From positions 6,382,428 to 6,446,427 of the forward strand of contig NC_090173.1 of assembly GCF_024679245.1 (NCBI RefSeq): a stretch of DNA of 64,000 nucleotides, given 5' to 3'. A program made the translations under genes and the position numbers. The stretch is from Pseudorasbora parva (taxonomy: Eukaryota; Chordata; Actinopteri; Cypriniformes; Gobionidae). Below, one piece after another: positions 43,926 to 57,230 of this stretch (position 1 is the first letter of the stretch; every line of letters begins with the position of its first letter). The notes below the pieces were generated by a model. It was not told the DNA's origin. It saw nothing but the letters and a program-made list of their open reading frames with translations, and did not search any database.

Positions 43926-45915
43926 AATTTACATTTAAACATTTAGCAGACGCTTTTATCCAAAGTGACTTACAAAAAGGGGAGAGCAAAAGAAGCAACG
44001 AAACAGTACAAAAAAACAGTTTTTTTTTTTCTGGGACAAACAAACAAAAATTAATGGATAGTTAAGTGCTATTCTTTATTGGTCAAGTGCAATTGGAAGA
44101 GATGTGTCTTAAGATGTTTTTTTAAAAATGACTACAGACTCGGCAGCACAAATTGAGATCGGCAGGTCATTCCACCAAGTGGGAGCGGTCCAGGAAAATG
44201 TCTGTGAGAGCGATTTCATGCCTCTTTGGGATGGAACCACGAGGCGCCGCTCGCTCGCAGAACGCAAACTTCTGGAGGGTGTGTAAGTCTGAACAAGTGA
44301 GTTTAGGTATATTGGTGCAGAGCCAGTGGTTGTTTTGTAGGCGATAACTAGTGCCTTGAATTTGATGCGAGCAGCCATTGGCAACCAGTGCAGTTTGATG
44401 AAGAGAGGCGTAACATGCGCTCTCTTCGGCTCATTAAAGACCACTCTCGCCGCTGCATTCTGGATCAGCTGCAAGAGTTTGATAGTGCATGCTGGAAGCC
44501 CAGCCAGAAGGGCATTACAATAATCCAGTCTGGAGAGAACAAGAGCTTGAACCAGGAGTTGTGCAGCCTGTTCTGATAGGAAGGGTCTAATCTTTCTAAT
44601 GTTGTATAAAGCAAATCTGCAGGACCAGGCTGTTGCAGTAATGTGGTCAGTGAAGTTTAACTGGTCATCAATCACAACTCCAAGGTTCCTGGCTGTCCTG
44701 GATGGAGTTATGGTTGATGAACCAAGCTGAATGGAGAAATGTTGATGAAGTGCTGGGTTGGTTGAGACAACAAGTAATTCTGTCTTTGCAAGATTGAGTT
44801 TAAAATGATGCTCTTTCATCCAGTCAGAAATGTCGGTCAGACAGGCAGCGATACGAACACTGACTGTAGGATCATCTGGTTGAAATGAGAAGTAGAGTTG
44901 AGTGTCATCAGCATAGCAATGATAGGAGAAGCCGTGTTTCTGAATGACAGAGTCTAATGATGACATGTAGATGGAGAAGAGAAGTGGTCCAAGCACTGAG
45001 CCCTGTGGAACCCCAGTAGCTAGATGATGTGACTTAGACACTTCACCTCTCCATGACACCCTTTAGGACCTACCAGAGAGGTAAGACCTGAACCACTGGA
45101 GAGCAGTTCCTGAGATCCCCGCCTTCTTAAGTGTTGACAGGAGGATCTGGTGGTTAACTGTATCAAAAGCAGCAGACAGATCCAGCAGAGTGAGCACTGA
45201 GGATTTGGAAGCTGCTTTTGCCAGTCTCAGTGCCTCAGTTACCGAGAGCAAGGCAGTCTCAGTCGAATGGCCGCTTTTGAAGCCGGATTGGTTGTTGTCT
45301 AGGAGGTTGTCCCGTTCAAGAAACATAGAGAGTTGATTGAACACAACTCGCTCAAGGCTCTTTGCAATGAAAGGCAGAAGGGATACCGGTCGGTAGTTTT
45401 CTAAAAGTGCTGGTTTCAGAGAGGGTTTCTTAAGCAGTGGGGTTACCCGAGCCTGCTTAAATGCTGTGGGAAAGGTTCCCGTTTGAAGAGAAGTGTTGAC
45501 AATGTGAGTGAGTGCAGGAGTGATTGAAGAAGAAATAGCCTGAAGGAGGTGAGTGGGAATAGGATCAAGTGGACAGGTAGTAGGGTGATTGGAAAGGATG
45601 AGTTTAGAAATATCTGCCTCGGAGAGCGGAGAGAAGGATGGAAGCGTGTTCGTGTTAGTTGTTGAGATGTGTGTGTTAGTTTGTGGTGAGGAGAACTGGT
45701 TGCTGATGAGAGATGTTTTGTTTGTGAAAAATGATGCAAAGTCATCAGCTGTAAGAGTTGATGAAGGAGGGGGAGGAGGAGGACAAAGGAGAGAGGAGAA
45801 TGTTTTAAAGAGTTTGCGAGAGTCAGAGCAATTGTTGATTTTGTTGTGGTAGTATGTTGTTTTAGCAGTGGAGACATTTGTAGAGAAAGAAGAGCTATGC
45901 TGAGCAATGTAAGTG
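43926..45915 (-). mobile_element. L2-type LINE, 5' truncated, almost open
   Basis: The minus-strand element ends (its 3' end) near 43926, with the ACATTTAGCAGACGCTTTTA tail found on fish L2-group LINEs and related SINEs. Coding runs from about 45915 to 44109 with the reverse transcriptase complete. The 5' endonuclease is missing (usual 5' truncation). One nonsense codon and one or two shifts separate it from an open frame, so it is fairly young. Confidence 0.8.
44109..45915 (-). pseudogene. L2-type LINE ORF2: linker and reverse transcriptase
   Basis: 45344-45063 and 45059-44109 are the same frame split only by a TAA at 45060-45062. Motifs: LLDLSAAFDTVNHQIL, GVPQGSVLGPLLFSIYM, the intact catalytic YHCYADDTQLYF (about 44910), HHFKLNLAKTELLV, LSRLDYCNALLAGLP (about 44560) and a C-terminal WWNDLP segment. 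The linker with LDPIPTHLL and ENYRPVSLLPF (45400-45700) lies in another frame. LINE RT copies element RNA into target DNA. Lacking its endonuclease this copy cannot move alone. Confidence 0.85.
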
Positions 45916-47651
45916 TTTTAACTTCTCAAATTAATTAATGAAATTAACTTATCACACAAACATTATACCTTTGTCTAAAGAAATATAGCAATGTCAGGTT
46001 TTAAATAAACAAAAACAAATATTCTGTGTTTGTTATCTGTTTGAAAAGAGTGATTTGTCAGTTATTTGTTAATGTCTCATTATCCGCTGATTGTGCCCAC
46101 ATAAACTCAAATAAACAGATCAATTGTAGTGCTATACTTTAGCTACATTGTTTTGAGATGCTGTGGCAAGGTTGGCGATTGAGAAATGTGGGAGGAGCGA
46201 GCGAGATCTGTGCGTGATTGAGAATGAGCGTCACCTGCGAGCCACACCGGTCTCGAGTCCACTCATGAGGGAGTTCGGAGGCAAATAATTTACCTTATTA
46301 TTGGAATAATTTACCTTATGAAAAGCTGTTTATTTGAGAAATGGATTCAGCTGCTGATTGTATTTCAATTAATCATCAAATGGCCCTGATATGTTACTAG
46401 ACATTAAGAAATCATGTTCATTTCAAATATTATATCACTGACAACAGTACTCCGGCCAGTATATTGTCATTTAAAAGTTGTTGTTGCAGCCCTCAACAGA
46501 TGTTGATGTCATGTTGCGTTTTGGCCTGAAGCTCCGCCCTTCCCCTATCGACCAATCATGAAGTCAGTAGTGTTTGGGCATCCAGGTTGCCAGATCTGCT
46601 CTAATTACCACAGCTGCAGATCTACAAACGGCAACCTCGAGTCAGGGGGATGGGGAGGGGGATACACTGCTCTACAGTCATTTGAAAGTACATACACTAC
46701 ACACACTTCCTTTAAATGCAAAAAGGAAAAAAATATTCCTTTAAATATGAATCCTGCTGCAACACAACACAAAAATGTCATAGACGTAAGACTGATAGAC
46801 AAGATTTTTTTGGTCCTCTTTTAGATATATTATGAAGCGTTTACTGTAAAATAGCCTAGTGTCACATTAAAAAAAATCTTTTATTTGCAAATGTCTGCTC
46901 AGACGCTATAAATATAGCACCAGTACAACGTATTTTGCTTCATATTGATGTTTAAATATTATAGCCTAATGTAATTTTTTATTTAATATATGTTGGTTGT
47001 TAAAGTTGTCATGAACTGGCTTTTTTATTATTTATACTGTTGTCTGAGGTCAACTAATGATGTTCGTGTGGTTTTTACATTCAAAAACATCATAACTAAT
47101 AAGTAATAGGCTATTTTCTACACTGGTTTTGAGGCTCTCTCCTGAACGCTGGGTTTTGATGGGCGTGTCACTGGAGACGTAAATGCCCACAGCTAGGATT
47201 GGATAAGAATTGCATATTTAATGAGCTTCAACTCCCTTGTCAGTCCACGGGAGGGATTGTTTTGAAAGCGGCAACCGGAACAATTCTCTGACGGGCCTCT
47301 CAAAACATCTTTATCAAACAAACACAATGATTTATCTCTCATCCACCTGCGATTGATTTATTTTTTTATTACTTGGCCCAGCCCGATCAGTGGATATAAG
47401 CGTGAACCACACACACACGCGTGCGCCCTTCAAACATCAAGTCAAGAGAGTGAACAACGGAGATCAAGAAATAAATGCTATTTCACTATTAAAAATTCAT
47501 CGGCCTGCCGACGTTTTGGATTCCCGTCTGGAGAGCACAGAGCTCTGGGACGTTGGGCTTTGCGAGCCCTGGGAGTCTGTTCCTGGATTGCAATGAACCA
47601 ACAAATAAGGGATTCTCCAGTCTGTGACAGCGTGCTAAGGTATGTTCTGAG
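45916..47651. other. No gene recognised
   Basis: Mostly AT-rich single-copy-looking DNA. 47370-47640 holds a moderate open frame and a GTATGT donor-like site at 47640, but no domain and no consistent exon model. It could be an untranslated first exon. I cannot support a call. Confidence 0.4.
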
Positions 47652-47983
47652 CTTGGCGATAAAACAATAACGATATTTATCGCAAAATAATTTCCCCCTA
47701 TAAAACGATAACAAAAGTTTGATAAATTCTCGATATAATGCTAATTATACATGGAATAGAATTATTAAATTATCTTGCTTTTTTTAAGTACTTCCATATA
47801 GTTGAGCCCAGCACAGTGAAAAATCTACATTAACCACATTCACGCAGTCTTATTACCTTGTTAGCTGTAGTGGATGACTTACAACAAGCTAACGTTACCA
47901 AACTATAATTTTAGTGTTTTACAACTTACACAATTAATTATATATATTTGGATTTTTATATATAGTATTATATATATTATTAT

Positions 47984-48039
<56 letters not shown>

Positions 48040-48528
48040 TACAGTAAAAAAATGCTGACAACAGTAAAGATTTTTCTTTTATTTATTTATTTTATTTATA
48101 TTGTCAATGTCATTTATTTACAAGGTTTGGCATGCTAACCAGAATTTTTTTTTTTTATTATTATATTTTTGTTTATTGACAAACATTCTCTTTAAAACAC
48201 TTCATATAATTTCAGTTCTAGATTTTACTATGGATATTTATTTTATATATTCTATTTATATTAATAATATTCTACTTTATTAATATTGCTTTTATTATTA
48301 ATAAATAAATCTACCTCAGTTGTATTCAATTGTTCATCTGTTTGGGAAGTCTTTGTCATGTATTGACACTAAAGGATAGTTTAAAACCACAGTTAACTGT
48401 CTATTTTCTAGAAGCAAAACTATGCCTTTAAACTATAAAGACATAAAGATTTTATATTATCGTGATATTTATCGATATTGACTGATATGGAAAATATTGT
48501 GATAATTTTTTGGGGTCGTATCGCCCAG
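47652..48528. mobile_element. Probable DNA transposon remnant
   Basis: CTTGGCGATA at the left and TATCGCCCAG at the right are inverted, and ACGATATTTATCG-type words recur near both ends (47670 and 48465). The interior is AT-rich with (TA)n at 47988-48036. No transposase and no clear duplication. Confidence 0.4.
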
Positions 48529-48663
48529 CGTACACGTACACATAATCAATAGGATCTGTAACAATGCAATACTATCGCATATAAAAACATGTTTTACTCA
48601 TAAGTGTGCTGCACCATTCCTGTCGAATCCAATATAGGAGCACAGCATTGTTTTAAACACAAT

Positions 48664-49870
48664 GGCCCTCATTTATCAAAAGTGCGTACACCAAATTTCC
48701 AGCGTACACCTTGCGTACACCCAAACCCACGGTGACTTTGAGATTTATCAATATGGACGTTGGCGTACGGCACGCTCAAATCCTACGCCAGCTCAGGAGG
48801 TGGTGTACGCACGTTTGAGTTAGTGGGAAAATGAAAAACAATTCCTAACACCACAAAACGCACTGACAATGATATGCTATATTATGACCCACTGTTAAAA
48901 ACCACAACAACATAGTAATTATAAACTTCAGTGTTTATTTTTGTGCAACATGGACTTCAATGTTTCATTTGTGTGACTTTACCAAAGCATTTGATTTGAG
49001 GCATATGTATTCCTCCAGTCACGAGCCTGTGCGCTTTACCTGACGGTTCAGGGTTAGGCCCGACAGCTGCGCACGGACTGGGACTAAAATAATTCAGACT
49101 GACAAAATAATAAAAATTACATTCTTCTTCTTTTTAATAATAATAATACTTAATAATAATAACAACATTCTTCTTCTAAATAACAATAAGCATCATTAAT
49201 AATAAAAATCATAATAATAAGAAGAATCCTACAAATTGTCATGTAATTATTAATGTGAATGAATGGTAGTACTCCACATCACATCATCATATCGTACACC
49301 GCAATACATGTGCCGTGATACGAAATTAAATGCTAATTGATTCAAAATGTGCTGTAAAATAATGCAGTGATGGTAATTTATCATCCAAACAGCTATTTAA
49401 ACTGCTGGAGTGCGCTTCTCAACCTCCACTCTATTAAGAGAACTCATAATTTAGGTCCATATTTTGTATTTGTAGGTGCCTTTAATCCCACTCTTTAAAC
49501 TCCCAAATAAAACTATTTCGTTTTTTTCCACTTCCCTGGTGATCTCGATGGGCGCGGCTCAATCATCTCAATAGTTCAGTAGTCAGAGCACTGATCAGGG
49601 AGTCAGCCCATTGACTTATGTCCTAATCAGTGCCCTGACTAGTGGACTAGTGAGATGATTGAGACGCGCCCGATCTTCACGTCGGAGAAGTTTCGCTTCT
49701 TTGCCGTCTTCCGTGTGTCCATGGCGTAAAATGAGGGCGTGCGGGAGGCGGAGCCTTGAATATATAGGGGCGTGTTATTCTAATGACGATCGTTTTCAGC
49801 CGCCGCATTTATCAAGGGCAGGTATTGTGTACACCTGGATTGCAGAGGTGCGCACAGCTTCATAAATTAG
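48664..49870 (+). mobile_element. Harbinger-like 1.2 kb element, copy 1
   Basis: Begins GGCCCTCATTTATCAAAAGT and ends with GCACAGCTTCATAAATTAG, whose reverse complement resembles the start. It is the inverted twin of 54190-55404 and very similar throughout, with small indels in the ATT/AAT runs at 49130-49230. The open frame near 49660-49860 is shared by both copies but has no domain I recognise. Confidence 0.65.
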
Positions 49871-50053
49871 GATCCATCATGCCTTGTTACACTGTGCAGC
49901 CTGTTGGTGGTGGTATAATGGTGTGGGGGATGTTTATTGCCAGTTGGGCATCGTTTAAATGCCACGGCCTACCTGAGCATTGTTTCTGACCATGTCCATC
50001 CCTTTATGACCACCATGTTCCCATCCTCTGATGGCTACTTCCAGCAGGATAAT
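49871..50053 (+). pseudogene. Tc1-type transposase fragment
   Basis: Residues VGGGIMVWGMF, then in a shifted frame HVHPFMTTMFPSSDGYFQQD, match the second catalytic block of a Tc1-like transposase. It is cut off at 50053 where the duplicated MITE/GIMAP block begins. The family differs from the one at 37219. Confidence 0.7.
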
Positions 50054-51138
50054 CGTAAAATGGCATGGTATTTTCCCTTGTTTTGTTTTGTTGAAAATAA
50101 AATTAAAATTTAGCGAGTTTTTGTTTAAAACAAGCAAAATGATCTGCCAATGGGATGAGAAATAATCTTGTTTCTGACTGAATTCTTGTTTCTGTCCCAA
50201 ACTTCTGTCTTTCTTGTTTCTTAACCCATTATCAGATAAAAACTCACTTCATTTTGATTCCCCCCCCCATCCTAAATAAGAGCATTTTTTGCAGTGTAGT
50301 CAAATATTTTGCTCATTTAATGGGGCAACAAAGATATGATGGATATGAGAGAACAAGATAGACTTTTAATAATCTTTCAGTGCACAAAAGAAACCATAAT
50401 ATGAAATGCTTCAAAAAAAAAAACAAAAAAAAAAAAAAACAAAGCACTCAAGCTCATCTGCAGGGAGAAATGTGTTGCAGTAATAAGATATGCAGCAAGA
50501 AGAAACAGTGGTTCACGTTTGCACGCATACTGCTGTTTTGGTGCGCAGTGTTCCTATTTACTGTTTAGTGAAGGCAATCCACTGTTTGAATCCCTGAGAA
50601 TGTCAGACTCGAAGTTTTCGTAGTTTTCTGCTGATTTCTGGGATGTTTTCATCCACTTGTGTCTCTTCCACCTCCCGTCTCACAGTCTTGCGTTTCAGCT
50701 CATAAAAACGCACCGACTCTTTATAATATCTGTCCTTCTCTCTCAGTTTCTCCTGCAGCTCTTTAATTCTCTGGTCTTTTGTCTGCCCAGATTCCTTCAG
50801 TTGTCTAATGTTCTTCTCCAGTCTGGTCTTTTCTTTAGCAAATGTGTCTATTAATTCCTGTATCATCTGACCGTATTCCTTTCTAAGCTCTTCCTCTCTC
50901 TTCTTCAGCATTTCTTCCACATGCTCAAACATGTCACTGGTGTAATGCTTATCTCCATTCTCACGCAACATGTCATCAACCTTATCCAGGAATTCTAAAA
51001 CCTGTTCGCGGTCACAAATTTGTGTGTTGTTGAACACATGATACCGTCCGCCACATGATTTTATAAGGTGTTTTAAATCAGGTCCAGCTTCCTTCAGTGT
51101 TTGTTCAATGCTGTCTGTCAGTTCATCACCGTGAGTGA
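50054..51138 (-). repeat. Duplicated block, copy B
   Basis: Counterpart of 19472-20549. Here the block lacks the first ~80 bp of the CACTG MITE (which runs 50054-50296, ending GCAGTG) but continues into a complete GIMAP exon. So neither copy is a simple insertion of the other. Confidence 0.85.
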
Positions 51139-51707
51139 AGAGAACGATTGTGTGTTTATCTGCTGTTTCTCCAAATGCAGCTCTGATCTTCTCCACTGAG
51201 TCCCTCTCTTCTTCTGTGAAGGGGCCGAGCTGAATGACCAGGATGATGGCGTGAGGTCCAGGGGCCGTCATGTTTATACACTTACTCATTTCCTTTATGA
51301 TTTCATTATCCGAAAGTGATGTATCAAAGATCCCTGGACAATCGACCAGCTCCAGCTGATGGTCAGCAACCTCTCCGGTCTCCTTACAGCACTCTTTGGT
51401 CACAGATGAACCACTTTTGGCGTCTCTGAAGGCTCTCCTGCCCAGGATTGTGTTTCCAGAAGAGCTTTTACCTGCTCCGGTCCTTCCCACCAGCACCATC
51501 CTTCTCATTGACACTGAAGTAAAAAGATGATGTGCAGAATTCAATGATTCACTAATTAGAATACTATACTTAATCTAAACTAAATTAATTCAAATGATAT
51601 AAGAATTGAGAAAATAAGGAGACAAATAGTGTTGTAGGCACACTTACTATTTGGACGGTCAGACTCAGAACTATCCCTTCTTTTCCTTGTCTGAACATTA
51701 TGGGGAT
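50603..51707 (-). CDS. GIMAP-family GTPase, 5' exon(s) not found
   Basis: Exons 51707-51648 (acceptor TTTTTTAG, donor GTAAGT; residues DPHNVQTRKRRDSSESDRP) and 51513-50603. They join through a split ATG codon to MSMRRMVLVGRTGAGKSSSG. G domain: P-loop GRTGAGKS, SSVTKEC (G2 region), LVDCPGIFD (G3), GPHAIILVIQLG (conserved GIMAP segment), LFTHGDEL (G4), CGGRYHVFNN (near G5). A ~120-residue coiled coil follows, ending LRKLRV, without a membrane anchor. The Lys/Arg/Ser-rich start could be a regulatory tail. The reading frame is fully open. A first exon with the start codon must lie upstream (phase 1), but I could not place it. Soluble GIMAP of uncertain paralogy, acting in immune-cell signalling by family analogy. 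Confidence 0.85.
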
Positions 51708-52038
51708 CTAAAAAAGATTTGGAAAAAAAAAAATGAAAAAGCAGGACAAGCATTGTGTTTTTAATAAGCAAATGAAAGCCTGGTGTTAGCATTCACAGAA
51801 ACACAATTTGCGAGGCTGTGTGTGTGCTGCTTCATTTATGTATAAATCCCTTGTTATTTCAATAGAGCATTTCCAGAATATCTGCATGTACAGCCAGATC
51901 ACACTCTTAAAGACAGCTAAAATATAAAATAATTAACATGATAATAAATATCTGGCTATATAATAAATATATCAATAAACCTCGCCCTTAGGACTGACTG
52001 ACAGTTGACTGTTAGACATTGCAAATGCAAGTGCAAAG

Positions 52039-53151
52039 TAGGCATCTGCTGATTTTCGATAATGCGATTTATCACGATAATTAATGCACGATATTGTTAT
52101 CGTGGGCACTTCAAAATATCGTAAATAATAATTTATTAACAATTATATATTTTTTTCTAATGCACTCAAGAATACTTTGCCCATCAACCGTATAAATACT
52201 CAACACCGCTGTATTCTGCGTCAAAGGGAAGTGGTCAGGTGTAAATGAGAAGCACATGAAAGTGAAGGAGACGCGCTGCTGAAGTGCCGCTCAGTGACAG
52301 CAGAGGGCGCTGATAAACTGCAGAATGCAGCGGTTACCCCGGAAACCAGCAAACAAAAGCAACCGCGCTAGTTAAGTTTTTAAAACAGCCATTCGTTTTT
52401 TGTAATTTCAATGTTGTTCATCACAGCACCAAATACTTAATACTTAAAGATTAATAGGCTATTTATTTTCAAACTTAAACATTATGTTTTAATCTGGACT
52501 ACAACATGCCCTAATGATTAGATTTTTTTGGATTATTTGTCCAAAAGACATTACGACTTCATTAGTTAACATGTTAATTCATTATTACCAAACTGACGAT
52601 GAAAAATACTTATAAATAATTAATTCTAAGTAATCATTCTAAGTAATTTCTTAGTTACTGTTTAATAACATTAAAATTAAAAATCAAAATAACTTTTAAT
52701 GGACCTAAGATAAAACTAACAATGATCAGTATTTCTTAACTAACATTAACAAAAACATTATACTTTCTGTACCAAATGTAGCTATTGCTCAATCTTAGTA
52801 AATGCATTAAATAATGAGACCTTATTTGTTAGTCTACCTGTTGTTCTTTATAGTCTAATTCTTTTGCACTTTAATCTGTTTGAAAATATTACTTCTACAG
52901 TTCTGAAAAAAATCAAGACACCACTTTACATGGATTTCTCTTCATTTTTTTCCAGAGCTGTATATATTTTTGGTGCATTATTGTATTTAAACATTCAGTT
53001 ATTTTTGTTTTTACAAAAATAGTTCTTAAAGCTGTTATGCTATGGCAACACTTTTTTTGCAACTTATTTCAACTTTGTGATAATATCGTATATCGTGATA
53101 AAACTTCATCAATTAATCGCAACATGAAAAATTGATATCGGCACATGCCTA
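52039..53151. mobile_element. hAT-like non-autonomous element, 1.1 kb
   Basis: TAGGCATCTGCTGAT at the left pairs with ATCGGCACATGCCTA at the right. Inner TATCACGATAAT-type words also pair. Flanking 8-mers GTGCAAAG and GTTCACAG match at 6 of 8. AT-rich interior without coding. Confidence 0.6.
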
Positions 53152-53159
53152 GTTCACAG

Positions 53160-53590
53160 TTAAAATAAAAATATAGGCTATATAAGAGTTTAAAAATCAT
53201 CATATGTTTGAAACAAATAATGTCTCATGGCCAATAAATAATAATTTCATGTTTATTTCTTTGTGTTTAAAAACATTGTGAAAGAAGAGGGGGAACTTAT
53301 TTTTTGTTCCATGTGGAAATTATAATGGCCCTCATTTATCAATCTTGTATAGATACGGGCGTCCGCAACTGGCGGCCATCTTGTCACAGGCAGCTCGCTC
53401 ACTCGTAACAGTGTGTTTTAATGGTGCATGTACTTTTAAATAACCATAACTTGCTCAATTTTCAACTGATTTTCAAACTGTTTCGTTTGTTATAAACGTC
53501 AGAGATGTAGTTATGAGACTACATACTTATGAATAATTATAACCATGGACTTCAGTATGAAAGTAACATTGAACAGAACAGATAGGTGCA

Positions 53591-53629
<39 letters not shown>

Positions 53630-54189
53630 ATAATAATAATATCAGTATTATAATAAAATAATTTGTATTTAAAAAAACAATAAACAACAACAAAAAAACA
53701 TGCAAACTAAGTTTATTTTAACTTCAAATACGCAATTTACTAGGACCCCCCCCCCCCCCTACATTTCACTGTGCCTACTTCAGAGATCACTTTTCCCACC
53801 TAATGTTGCCTACCATTAAATGCCTTCCCTCTTTAGAAAGCAGAGACCCTGTAGTTTCTGAGGAAACGAGCAGAATAATTGTGTGAAGTACTGGCACAGA
53901 GTTATAACGGCTAGAATATTGTTTTTTTTTACACAAGCTGCATGATTAAGTCGTTTATCGAAACGAAAAACGAAAATTTCAACGTGTTAAAGCAACCAGA
54001 TTTGTAGCCATGTTAATAACGTTTGTAAGAAACCAAACCATGAACCAAACTCATCTTACATCAGGTTCCACAGAGCCCGACAGAAAGCTTGCCTGTGACA
54101 AGATGGCCGCCGGTGATGACGATGGTGACTCTGCTGTAAGACATCTAGCCTTTATTATGGATATCTATGGCTTACACTTCTCTCACCGC
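53160..54189. other. No gene; minor inverted repeat
   Basis: CTGGCGGCCATCTTGTCACA near 53370 recurs inverted near 54090 (CTGTGACAAGATGGCCGCCG), suggesting one more small transposon. (TA)n/(CA)n at 53591-53625 and a C run at 53748-53758. GGCCCTCATTTATCAA near 53325 is a third terminus of the Harbinger-like type. Confidence 0.45.
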
Positions 54190-55404
54190 CTGATTTATGA
54201 AACTGTGCATACCTCTGCAATCCAGGTGTACGCAATACCTGCCCTTGATAAATGCCGCGGCTGAAAACGATCGTCATTAGAATAACACGCCCCTATATAT
54301 TCAAGTCTCCGCCTCCCCCACGCCCTAATTTTACGCCATGGACACACGGAAGACGGCAAAGAAGCGAAACTTCTCCGACGTGAAGATCGGGCGCGCTCAA
54401 TCATCTCACTAGAGCACTAGTCAGGGCACTGATTAGGACATAAGTCAATGGGCTGACTCCCTGATCAGTGCCCTGACTACTGAACTATTGAGATGATTGA
54501 GCCGCGCCCATCGAGATCACCAGGGAAGTGGAAAAAAACGAAATAGTTTTATTTGGGAGTTTAAAGAGTGGGATTAAAGGCACCTACAAAAACAAAATAT
54601 GGACCTAAATTATGAGTTCTCTTAATAGAGTGGAGGTTGAGAAGCGCACTCCAGCAGTTTAAATAGCTGTTTGGATGATAAATTACCATCACTGCATTAT
54701 TTTACAGCACGTTTTGAATCAATTAGCATTTAATTTCGTATCACGGCACATGTATTGCGGTGTACGATATGATGATGTGATGTGGAGTACTACCATTCAT
54801 TCACATTAATAATTACATGACAATTTGTAGGATTCTTATTATTATTATGATTTTTATTATTAATGACGCTTAGTTATTTAGAAGAAGAATGCCGTTATTA
54901 TTTATGTTATTATTATTAAGTATTATTATTATTAAAAAGAAGAAGAATGTAATTTTTATTATTTTGTCAGTCTGAATTATTTTAGTCCCAGTCCGTGCGC
55001 AGCTGTCGGGCCTAACCCTGAACCGTCAGGTAAAGCGCACAGGCTCGCGACTGGAGGAATACATATGCCTCAAATCAAATGCTTTGGTAAAGTCACACAA
55101 ATGAAACATTGAAGTCCATGTTGCACAAAAATAAACACTGAAGTTTATAATTACTATGTTGTTGTGGTTTTTAACAGTGGGTCATAATATAGCATATCTT
55201 GTCAGTGCGTTTTGTGGTGTTAGGAATTGTTTTTCATTTTCGCACTAACTCAAACGTGTGTACACCACCTCCTGAGCTGGCGTAGGATTTGAGCGTGCCG
55301 TACGCCAACGTCCATATTGATAAATCTCAAAGTCACCGTGGGTTTGGGTGTACGCAAGGTGTACGCTGGACATTTGGTGTACGCACTTTTGATAAATGAG
55401 GGCC
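54190..55404 (-). mobile_element. Harbinger-like 1.2 kb element, copy 2 (inverted)
   Basis: Read on the minus strand it starts GGCCCTCATTTATCAAAAGT at 55404 and repeats copy 1 (48664-49870) to about 54190. Shared flank AAACACAAT outside the start of both copies suggests the duplication includes a little host sequence or a longer terminus. With copy 1 it brackets the GIMAP gene. Confidence 0.65.
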
Positions 55405-55709
55405 ATTGTGTTTCTGTATGGTTGCACTCGCTATGATCAGAGAGATAAGTGGTGTGGCTTGCAAGCCTGCTGTCTGATAGTCATCAGAAGATTGTAACAT
55501 TATATATATATATTATATATATAAATTTGTTATTGAAGCACACGCTTAAGGCTTAAGTTTACCCTCTCAGGTTCATGCGGCCAATGAGGTATATTTTTCC
55601 ATCCTTGTCATTTATTTGCGTCAGGGGGAGACCGCCAGGATGGTTGTAACACGGGTCAGTTGTAACAACTCCAATATGTCCAATCAGGAACTAGTTACAA
55701 ATCATCTAA

Positions 55710-56412
55710 GGGTGCGTTCACACTTGTCATGTTTGGCTGGATTAAAATGAACCCTGGTGCGATTGCTCGGTTAGTGCGGTTCATTTGAACATATGTGAGC
55801 GCTGCCATCCGTAATGTCACAAGATGCGACGGATAGTCAGCTGATTTGACGACGCGAAAATATCGGTGTATCCAAAATGAGTAACTTTAACGTTAGAGGG
55901 CAAACGTGGAGCAACGAGGAAGTGCCTCATTAATATTTGGTCTGACGAGCATGTCTCAAAAATGCTAGAAAAAATGCACAAAAAGCAAACCTGGTTCTTC
56001 TCATCCAAGGACACGTGTTGCCCATTATTAGCAGGTACAGACAGACCGTTCTGGCCGTCTCTTTTCTGCACAACGGAGGAAATCCTGCTGCTGTTTTGAA
56101 TGTTTTGAACATTTTATGAGCTCTTCATAAGTTCTCAGCTGGTAAAAATAATGCCATATGTACACGCATAAAATAATCGTGTTTAATCCGCACACAGCGT
56201 TGTTCTGAATGTTCGGTAAGCGAGCTCCTCCGTCATATAAGCCGACCAATCAGGTTGTGAGCGTCTCCTTATGCCTTTGGTTTGGTAACTTTAGGTTCGC
56301 TGTTAAAACTCCAGTGTGAACGCTAAGCGGACCAGGACTATGTGTTTTGTTTTTGTTTTTTGGTCGGGACCAAACGAACCAAACTAACCGAACTACAAGT
56401 GTGAACACACCC
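55710..56412. mobile_element. Harbinger-like MITE, 703 bp, TAA target
   Basis: GGGTGCGTTCACACTTG and CAAGTGTGAACACACCC are inverted ends, flanked by TAA on both sides (55707-55709 and 56413-56415), the 3-bp target expected of PIF/Harbinger. Inner parts also pair (TTCATTTGAAC, GGTTCGC). No coding sequence. Nested inside the 2.6 kb element. Confidence 0.75.
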
Positions 56413-56461
56413 TAAAGCCCTTATTCTACATGTGATAAAGCTCTCTCTGTGGCAGACATAG

Positions 56462-57230
56462 CTAGCCTGGATGCCAGCCGAACTTAGCCCCGCCCACAAC
56501 ATTTTTAGGTCGGGCAATTCGGTCTGGCATCGCTCCATAGAGGAGTAATTATCCCCGAACAGAAACTGATCGGACCAATGAAATCATCAGGGCGGGCTTT
56601 AGATGATGACGGACAGCTGATCAACAGTAACGTAATCATCACGTCATCAAAGGGGCTTGGATTATATTTGATTAAATCCTAAACGGAGAGCTTGCTCGTA
56701 TCTGCATTCACCTTCACTATTTCTCTCAGAAATGATGATCATGTTGGGTAAGTACTCTGTGTATCATTAAATTCTTTTTTTTTTTTTCAACACCGGCTAA
56801 GATTGTTTATTCCAGCGCGTGTGCAGACAGGGTTGCCAAGTTTTTACAACAAAATCCGCCAACTACTAGCCCTAAACAATAGCTTCTCGGGGGGTTCTCC
56901 GGGGGAAAAAAGACGTTTGGGGGGTAAAATGTGTGTTATTTTGCCATGGTTGCTCATAAAATTTGCACTCATGGGTCTATATATCACATAATAGTTGCTT
57001 CAACCCGCAGACATAGAAAACAACCGCGGAACAAAACACAAACTTGGTAACACAGTGCAGTTGAGCTCTGTTGACATTTGACAATGCGTCGCCACGTTGC
57101 TCTGATTGGATGTAGTTCTATCCAATTGATTTCTTTCCTGGTTGTGTTGAAACACGCCTCATAATCACAGCCCAATGGAGCATCAGACTCATATTCTGAC
57201 TAGAATTGAGTATGACCACATCAGGCTAAG
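56462..57230. mobile_element. Possible transposon remnant
   Basis: TAGCCTGGATGCC near 56463 and ATCAGGCTAAGA near 57222 are weakly inverted. The block between holds no gene. Low support. Confidence 0.3.
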
